A stretch of DNA of 64,000 bases from positions 10,011-74,010 of the forward strand of contig NZ_JAGXFD010000001.1 of assembly GCF_020148005.1 (NCBI RefSeq), in the 5' to 3' direction. The notes below the pieces were generated by a model. That model was not told where the DNA came from, did not search any database, and was given only the letters and a program-made list of their open reading frames with translations. Made by a program: the position numbers and the translations under genes. Shown here one piece after another: positions 58,898-64,000 of this stretch (position 1 is its first letter; every line of letters starts with the position of its first letter). Source of the DNA: Modicisalibacter tunisiensis (lineage in GTDB: Bacteria > Pseudomonadota > Gammaproteobacteria > Pseudomonadales > Halomonadaceae).

Positions 58898-60274
58898 TCA
58901 CTCCTCCTGCATGGCGCGGGCCAGCATGTCGGTGATCGGCTTGACCACGTAACTGGCGAAGGTGCGTTCCCCGGTGCGGATCATGACCTCGGCGGGCATG
59001 CCGGCGAGCAGCTGCATGTTCTCGGTCATCTCGCGCTTGCCCTCGGGGGTGACCTTGACCCGGGCCTTGTAGTAGCTGGCGCCGGTGGCCTCGTCCTGGA
59101 AGGTGTCGGCGCTGACGTTGATCACTTCGCCCTTGATGACGTTGGTCAGCCGCTGGTTGAAGGCGCTGAAGCGGATCTCGGCGTACTGCCCGGGGTAGAT
59201 GTTGTCGATGTCCTTGCTGGGAATGCGCGCCTCGACGACGAAGTCGTCACCGGCGGGCACGATGTTCATGATCGGCTCGCCCGGCTTGATGACCGCGCCC
59301 ACGGTGTGCACCTTCATGCCCACCACGGTGCCGGTGACCGGCGCGGTGACGGTGGTGCGCTTGACCTGGTCGGCGAGCGCGGTGATGCGCTCCTCGGCAT
59401 CGGCGATGTTGGCCTGGGCCTGGCGCAGCTGCTCGCCGACTTCCTTCTGGAACTCCTGCTGCTTGACCTGCTTCTGCACCTTGTTCTCGCTGATCTGCGA
59501 CTTGAGCTTGGCGATCTGCGCATGATGCTGGGCGTTCTCGCCCTGGAACTGCAGCACCTGGCGCTCCAGCTCGCGCAGGCGCTGGTTGTCGCCCAGCCCT
59601 TCCTTGAACAGCGAGCGGTAGTCGTCGGCCTCGCCCTTCAGCGACGTGATGCGCGAGCGGTTGACGCCGATCAGGTTCTGCAGGCCGTCGATCTGCTCGC
59701 GCATCTGCTGGCTCTGTTCGTCGAGCGCGGCGAGGGTGCCGTCGAGCGACTCGCGGCGCGCCTGGAACAGCGCCCGCTGCACGGCGAGCACTTCCTTGAC
59801 CCTTGGGGCGTCGCTGGCGAGCAGCTCGTCGGGGAAGCTCAGGCTGTCGGCCCCCTTCTGCTCGGCCAGCAGCCGCACCTCAGCGGCGCGGTTGATCAGG
59901 TACTGCGAGCGGGCGATCTCGAGCTGCGAGCGCGCCTGAGTCTTGTCGAGCACCAGCAGGGTGTCGCCGGCCTCGACGTGATCGCCGTCCTGTACCGGGA
60001 TCTTCTTGACGATGCCGCCTTCCAGGTGCTGGACGGTCTTCTTGAAGGACTCGACCGACACCGAACCGGGTGCCACCACCGAGACGGCCAGGTCGGCGGT
60101 GGCCGCCCAGCCGCCGAAGCCGCCGAAGGCGACCAGCAGGATGATCAGCCCGAGCCGCTTGTAGAAACGGTCGCTGATAGGCAGCTTGGCCCCGGGAGCA
60201 GCGCTGCCGCCCGGGTAGGTCTGCGACTGCCGGGACGGCGTGATGTCGATACTGCGTGAAATGTCGCCTGCCAT
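58898..60274 (-). CDS. HlyD-family periplasmic adaptor of the type I secretion system
   Basis: 458 aa. A single N-terminal membrane anchor (LGLIILLVAFGGFGGWAATA, about 42-61) is followed by lipoyl half-motifs (VVAPGSVSVESFKKTVQHLE, GGIVKKIPVQDGDHVEAGDT), a long alpha-helical hairpin and a C-terminal barrel with VTAPVTGTVVGMKVHTVGAV. Like PrtE/RsaE, it connects the inner-membrane ABC protein to the TolC-type channel. It starts 2 bp after the ABC gene and is coupled to the TolC-type gene. Confidence 0.95.
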   Translation of the reverse strand: MAGDISRSIDITPSRQSQTYPGGSAAPGAKLPISDRFYKRLGLIILLVAFGGFGGWAATADLAVSVVAPGSVSVESFKKTVQHLEGGIVKKIPVQDGDHVEAGDTLLVLDKTQARSQLEIARSQYLINRAAEVRLLAEQKGADSLSFPDELLASDAPRVKEVLAVQRALFQARRESLDGTLAALDEQSQQMREQIDGLQNLIGVNRSRITSLKGEADDYRSLFKEGLGDNQRLRELERQVLQFQGENAQHHAQIAKLKSQISENKVQKQVKQQEFQKEVGEQLRQAQANIADAEERITALADQVKRTTVTAPVTGTVVGMKVHTVGAVIKPGEPIMNIVPAGDDFVVEARIPSKDIDNIYPGQYAEIRFSAFNQRLTNVIKGEVINVSADTFQDEATGASYYKARVKVTPEGKREMTENMQLLAGMPAEVMIRTGERTFASYVVKPITDMLARAMQEE

Positions 60275-60276
60275 GA

Positions 60277-62055
60277 TCAGTCCTGCTCCCGGGATTGCGC
60301 GTCGTTGCCCTGCCCCTGGCCGCCCTGCACGGCGGCCAGCCGGCCGTTGCTTCTGGTGCTGCCGACCCGGGCCTTGCCGGGCTTGGCGAACTGGGCCAGT
60401 ACCTGGTCACGGGGGCCGAACATGCTGACCTGGCCCTCCTTGAGCACCAGCAGCTTGTCGACGTGCTTGAGCACGCTCTGGCGGTGGCTGATCACGAACA
60501 GGGTGACGCCCTCGGCCTTGAGCTGGGCGATGGCGTCGCCCAGCGCCCGTTCGCCGCTGTCGTCGAGGTTGGAGTTGGGCTCGTCGAGCACCACCAGCAC
60601 CGGGTCGCCGTAGAGGGCGCGGGCCAGGCCGACGCGCTGGCGCTGGCCACCGGAGAGCGCGCCGCTGGCGGCGCCGATGGCGGTGTCGTAGCCGTTGGGC
60701 AGTTGCAGGATCATCTCGTGGACCCCGGCCTTGCGGGCGGCGGCAACCACCTTCTCGGCGTCGACCTCGCCGAAGCGGGCGATGTTCTCGCTGATGGTGC
60801 CGTCGAACAGTTCGATGTCCTGGGGCAGATAGCCGATGTGCGGGCCGAGCTCGTCACGATTCCACTGGGTGATGTCGGCGCCGTCGAGGCGCACGCTGCC
60901 GACCTGCGGCGGCCAGATGCCCAGCAGCACCCGGGCCAGGGTCGACTTGCCGGCGGCACTGGGGCCGATGATGCCGATGTGCTCGCCGCTGGCCACCGTG
61001 AAATTGATGCCGCGGATGGTCGCCATGCGCACCCCGGGCGGTGCCGCGGCGACGGTCTCGATGGCGACGTTGCCTTCGGGCGCGGGCAGCGACATGCGGC
61101 GATTCTCGTCGGGAATCTGGGTGAGCAGTTCGTTGAGCCGCTGGTAGGCGCCCCGCGAGCTGACGAAGCCCTTCCAGCTGCCGATCATCTGGTCGATCGG
61201 CGCCAGTGCCCGGCCCATGAGGATCGAGCCGGCGATCATCATGCCCGGGGTCAGGTCGCCCTTGAGCACCAGCAGCGCGCCCAGCCCCAGGATCATCGAC
61301 TGGAACAGCATGCGCAGCACCTTGGAGGCGTTGGTCAGGGCGCCGGCCCGGTCGCTGGCCCGCGACTGCTTGGCCAGGAACTCGTGGTGCTTCGCCGCCC
61401 AGCGGCCCATGATGCCGGGCAGCATGCCCATGGCGTGCAGGACTTCCGAGTTGCGCAGGTTGGAGTTGGCCAGGTTCTGGGCCTTGATGTGGTCGCTGTT
61501 GGCGTCGGCCAGAATCGACTTGGTGGCCTTCTCGTTGGCGATGGCCAGCGACAGCAGGATGATGCCGGCCACGGTGGCGAAGGCCCCCAGCCAGGGGTGG
61601 AACAGGTAGAGCACGGCCAGGTAGATGGGCACCCAGGGGGCATCGAAGAAGGCGAACAGGCCGTTGCCGGTGAGGAACTGGCGCAGGTTGGTCAGGTCGC
61701 TGAGCGGCTGGGCGGTCTGCTGGCCCTGGGTGAGCACGCTGCGCCGGAACATGGCGCTGTAGAGGCGCTCGTTGACCAGGGTATCGAGCCGGTTGCCGAC
61801 GCGGATCAGGATCCGCGAGCGAACCAGCTCCAGCAGGCCCATGACGGCGAACAGGAAGACCACCACCAGGGTCAGCATGAACAGGGTGTCCTCGCTGCGC
61901 GAGGCGATGACGCGGTCGTAGACCTGCAACATGTAGAGCGGGGGGACCAGCATCAGAAGATTGATGAACATGCTGAAGAACCCCACCGTGACAAACGAGC
62001 CCCGACAGGCCTTCAGGGCGCGCTGCAGGTCGGTGGCTTCTGGACGGCTGGCCAT
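60277..62055 (-). CDS. Type I secretion ABC transporter (PrtD/RsaD-like)
   Basis: 592 aa from the ATG at 62055; a GTG 12 bases upstream is the alternative, and neither has a strong ribosome binding site. It has no C39 peptidase-like domain, as in PrtD and RsaD, which export RTX proteases and S-layer proteins. The membrane domain starts VGFFSMFINLLMLVPPLYML. The ATPase domain has Walker A GPSAAGKST, signature LSGGQRQR and Walker B VLVVLDEPNSNLD. It probably exports the RTX protease and the two S-layer-like proteins in this window, and it heads the secretion-glycan operon. Confidence 0.94.
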   Translation of the reverse strand: MASRPEATDLQRALKACRGSFVTVGFFSMFINLLMLVPPLYMLQVYDRVIASRSEDTLFMLTLVVVFLFAVMGLLELVRSRILIRVGNRLDTLVNERLYSAMFRRSVLTQGQQTAQPLSDLTNLRQFLTGNGLFAFFDAPWVPIYLAVLYLFHPWLGAFATVAGIILLSLAIANEKATKSILADANSDHIKAQNLANSNLRNSEVLHAMGMLPGIMGRWAAKHHEFLAKQSRASDRAGALTNASKVLRMLFQSMILGLGALLVLKGDLTPGMMIAGSILMGRALAPIDQMIGSWKGFVSSRGAYQRLNELLTQIPDENRRMSLPAPEGNVAIETVAAAPPGVRMATIRGINFTVASGEHIGIIGPSAAGKSTLARVLLGIWPPQVGSVRLDGADITQWNRDELGPHIGYLPQDIELFDGTISENIARFGEVDAEKVVAAARKAGVHEMILQLPNGYDTAIGAASGALSGGQRQRVGLARALYGDPVLVVLDEPNSNLDDSGERALGDAIAQLKAEGVTLFVISHRQSVLKHVDKLLVLKEGQVSMFGPRDQVLAQFAKPGKARVGSTRSNGRLAAVQGGQGQGNDAQSREQD

Positions 62056-62131
62056 GCGTGCACTCACTCGATCGTTGGGTGACAGGGGTGAAGATCGCTC
62101 GGACGTCCGGTGTCGCTCGGCGAGGGCGCCA

Positions 62132-62140
62132 AGCATAACA
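62132..62140 (-). promoter_or_regulatory. Candidate extended -10 promoter of the secretion-glycan operon
   Basis: On the minus strand TGTTATGCT fits the extended -10 pattern TGN-TATnnT, about 77 bp upstream of the ABC transporter start. No good -35 hexamer is seen at the expected distance, which extended -10 promoters tolerate. It lies just downstream of a terminator-like hairpin, so transcription would begin afresh here. Confidence 0.4.
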
Positions 62141-62169
62141 GATCGTGACACGCGAGCATGAGAGGAACC

Positions 62170-62204
62170 CCAAAATAGAACGAGGCGCCGCGATGCGGCG
62201 CCTC
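62170..62204 (-). terminator. Stem-loop, likely terminator of upstream minus-strand transcripts
   Basis: A perfect 10-bp stem (GAGGCGCCGC/GCGGCGCCTC, 62182-62204, 3-base loop) is followed on the minus strand by GTTCTATTTT. It would stop read-through from the HEPN/MNT pair and the REP region before the secretion operon begins. Confidence 0.6.
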
Positions 62205-62274
62205 GATCAGGTACGGAAAACGGCGCTTGTTCGCCGCTTGGCTCAGGCCTGAACGCGCCACCGAGGCAGCGCCG

Positions 62275-62616
62275 TCGGGGATGAATCCCCTCCCACAAGA
62301 CAGCCCAGCCACCGGCCCGCCTGAATAGCCGTGGGAGCGACTTCAGTCGCGATAAGCCAACTACCGGGTCGCCGCTGTCGGGGATGAATCCCCTCCCACA
62401 AGACAGCCCAGCCACCAGCCCGCCCGGCTTGCTGAATAGCCGTGGGAGCGACTTCAGTCGCGATAAGCCAACTACCGGGTCGCCGCCGTCGGGGATGAAT
62501 CCCCTCCCACAAGGGATGCTCCAGGGGCACCGCTATCGGGGATAACTCCCTCCCTCAGGATGGGGACGCCTGCAGCGGAGAACCGGGATTTGTGTGGGAG
62601 CGACTTCAGTCGCGAT
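62275..62616. repeat. REP/BIME cluster of alternating palindromic units
   Basis: Two unit types alternate in opposite orientation. Type A contains GTGGGAGCGACTTCAGTCGC and occurs at 62331-62353, 62442-62464 and 62594-62616. Type B reads GGGGATGAATCCCCTCCCAC and occurs at 62275-62299, 62378-62402 and 62489-62513. Both have a short perfect stem preceded by GTGGGAG, the classic REP layout. The first two A/B pairs with their spacers form a tandem duplication of about 103-111 bp. A degenerate B unit lies at about 62535. It occupies the 568-bp interval before the MNT gene together with the terminator and promoter. Confidence 0.9.
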
Positions 62617-62623
62617 GAGCCGG

Positions 62624-62929
62624 TCACCGGGCCACCGCATCATCGAATCGCTGCCCCACCCGCGCGATATGCTCGCGCAGGGCCTCGCTGTCGATGTCCC
62701 GATAGCGGATCACATCGAAGAGGTAGGGGGTGTTGAGCGCGTCCAGCCGGTCCAGGAGGCGCAGCACGTCACTCTCGGAAACGTCGCCGTAAAGTACCAG
62801 GTCGATATCCGAACCGGGCCGACAGGTTCCCTTGGCTCGTGATCCGTAGATCACGGTCTTCTCCAGGCCCGGGCAGGCGGCGAGGGCACCCCGGATGGCC
62901 TCGATCGTGCTCTCCGGCAGGCCGAACAT
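62624..62929 (-). CDS. MNT-type nucleotidyltransferase (antitoxin-like)
   Basis: 101 aa. The minimal nucleotidyltransferase motif is GSRAKGTCRPGSDIDLVLYG (residues about 29-48), with the G-S...D-x-D arrangement intact. In HEPN/MNT modules this protein AMPylates and silences the HEPN toxin. Its ATG overlaps the HEPN stop by one base. Confidence 0.88.
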   Translation of the reverse strand: MFGLPESTIEAIRGALAACPGLEKTVIYGSRAKGTCRPGSDIDLVLYGDVSESDVLRLLDRLDALNTPYLFDVIRYRDIDSEALREHIARVGQRFDDAVAR

Positions 62930-63333
62930 CAGCGGTACCGCTCCATGGTCTGGCGAAACTGCTTCAGGGCCGGGTAATAGCGCTCGACGATCTTGCGGAA
63001 CTCGGTTTCCAGAATGCTGTGACGATACGCGTGGACCGTGTGGTTGCGAGTCTCGATCATGTCCATCCACACCTGTCCGTCTTCCAGCAGGCCGACGTTG
63101 AAGGCATGACGAGCCGCACTGCGCGACCCTGTGACATTCTGAATGCCTTCGTGTTCGAGGTAGTCCTTCATGACCTTCCAGGCAAGCTCGTGAGTGAACT
63201 CGAAGCGCTGGATGACGCCTTCCTTGATGATGTCCAGCGTCGTGTCGCCATACGCCTCGACCGCCTGCTCCAATTGGGAAAAAGCATTGCCGTAGTTGTC
63301 GAAACGCTGCTGCCAGCGAATATCCTCCCCCAT
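62929..63333 (-). CDS. HEPN-domain protein (HI0074-like nucleotidyltransferase partner)
   Basis: 134 aa from the ATG at 63333, for which AAGGAG is correctly spaced; an ATG six bases upstream would sit on the Shine-Dalgarno. All-helical, with TRNHTVHAYRHS matching the HEPN RNase motif R-x4-6-H (RNHTVH). Typical start WQQRFDNYGNAFSQLEQAVE. HEPN/MNT pairs act as toxin-antitoxin modules, with the HEPN part as RNase toxin. It lies between glyA and the MNT gene. Confidence 0.88.
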   Translation of the reverse strand: MGEDIRWQQRFDNYGNAFSQLEQAVEAYGDTTLDIIKEGVIQRFEFTHELAWKVMKDYLEHEGIQNVTGSRSAARHAFNVGLLEDGQVWMDMIETRNHTVHAYRHSILETEFRKIVERYYPALKQFRQTMERYR

Positions 63334-63445
63334 CGCCATCTCCTTTCCGGAAGGTCCGCAACAAGCAGGCAGGCCATGCCTCTTTCGAGGACATGGCCCG
63401 CCAGCGTCACTATCGCTTCATGCCATTACAGGCAGCGATACACTC

Positions 63446-64000
63446 TCAACGATACACCGGCAGCCGCGCGCAGACGGCCTCGACCCTGGCCTTGACGTCG
63501 GCCTCGGCCTGGGCGGAATCGCCCTGCTGCATGGCGTCAAGGATGTCGCAGATCCAGCCGGCCAGGTCGCGGCACTCGGTCTCGCCGAAGCCGCGGGTGG
63601 TCACCGCCGGGGTGCCGATACGCAGGCCGGAGGTGACGAACGGGCTCTGCGGGTCGCCCGGCACGGCGTTCTTGTTGACGGTGATGTGGGCGCGGCCCAG
63701 CGCGGCGTCCGCGTCCTTGCCGGTCAGCCCCTGCTTGATCAGCGAGAGCAGGAAGAGGTGATCCTCGGTGCCGCCGGAGACCACGTCGTAGCCGCGCTCG
63801 AGGAACACGCCGGCCATCGCCTGGGCGTTGGCGACCACCTGCTGCTGGTAGGTCTTGAACTCGGGCGCCATGGCCTCCTTGAAGCAGATCGCCTTGGCGG
63901 CGATGACGTGCTCCAGCGGGCCGCCCTGGATGCCCGGGAAGACCGCGGACTGCAGCTTCTTCTCGATGTCGGCGTTGCCCTCGGCGGAGAGGATCAGGCC
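63446..64000 (-). CDS. glyA: Serine hydroxymethyltransferase, C-terminal part (continues past the window)
   Basis: The last about 184 residues are present. The segment [20 protein letters not shown] is a hallmark of GlyA just after the PLP-lysine region, followed by [13 protein letters not shown] and [19 protein letters not shown]. The enzyme interconverts serine and glycine with tetrahydrofolate. The start and PLP-lysine lie beyond the window edge. A core chromosomal gene. Confidence 0.97.
   Translation of the reverse strand, partial: GLILSAEGNADIEKKLQSAVFPGIQGGPLEHVIAAKAICFKEAMAPEFKTYQQQVVANAQAMAGVFLERGYDVVSGGTEDHLFLLSLIKQGLTGKDADAALGRAHITVNKNAVPGDPQSPFVTSGLRIGTPAVTTRGFGETECRDLAGWICDILDAMQQGDSAQAEADVKARVEAVCARLPVYR

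Noticed and set aside
60295-62082. 595-codon plus-strand frame opposite the ABC transporter
   Set aside because: Antisense shadow; the minus strand has full ABC motifs.

Overview
The window is high-GC chromosomal DNA from a gammaproteobacterium. The bifunctional CysNC, a BCCT transporter, REP-type repeats and the surface-protein families suggest Halomonas or a close relative in the Halomonadaceae. The genus is inferred from gene content; there is no rRNA or other marker gene here to settle it. No tRNA, rRNA or CRISPR array was seen.

Layout. (1) 1-2.9 kb: a catabolic operon (aldehyde dehydrogenase, M19 dipeptidase-like protein, BCCT carrier) with a divergent LysR regulator. (2) 3.8-4.4 kb: a HigB/HigA-like toxin-antitoxin pair. 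(3) 4.6-11.5 kb: sulfate uptake and activation. An SLC13-type permease lies divergent to a degenerate transposase-like DNA-binding protein that is translationally coupled to cysD. A four-helix-bundle gene, cysNC and cysQ follow. Two perfect heptanucleotide arrays interrupt the cys genes. (4) 11.6-18.8 kb: a glycosyltransferase, a PIG-L deacetylase, an O-antigen ligase-like protein and rmlBADC (dTDP-rhamnose). (5) 18.9-27.0 kb: a first surface-protein locus on the minus strand, with a giant RTX/S-layer-like protein, an Rpn nuclease, SapC, a DUF6447 protein and a secreted trypsin-like RTX protease. (6) 27.1-39.2 kb: a patchwork accessory region with an IS1595-type and an IS5-type element, broken and tail-duplicated Rpn-family genes, a RadC / DUF932 / metal-binding / YqaJ module, a RelE-NadS type toxin-antitoxin pair, unknown ORFs and a UvrD-like helicase. 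(7) 39.5-62.1 kb: a second surface locus. It holds SapC, a DUF4214-RTX S-layer-like protein with its own promoter and terminator, and then twelve tightly packed minus-strand genes. Those twelve encode a complete type I secretion system (ABC, HlyD, TolC) followed by an ABC-transporter-dependent polysaccharide pathway (initiating transferase, ManC, glycosyltransferases, Wzm/Wzt, FkbM methyltransferase, Gmd, Rmd). (8) 62.2-64 kb: a REP cluster, a HEPN/MNT pair and the C-terminal part of glyA.

How it fits together. The main theme is building the cell surface. The type I exporter would secrete RTX-tailed S-layer-like proteins and the protease. The polysaccharide genes in the same apparent operon make a GDP-6-deoxyhexose-containing glycan exported by Wzm/Wzt, which could be the anchor for the S-layer, as known for Caulobacter RsaA and its O-polysaccharide. 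A short repeat with the core NPDVAAA is shared by the protease C-terminus and the N-terminus of the first S-layer-like protein, so it may be the anchoring module. Each S-layer-like gene has a SapC gene downstream, and the mobile region sits between the two loci. Secondary themes are a cys operon invaded by heptanucleotide repeats and an Rpn-family locus that seems to swap or duplicate C-terminal tails.
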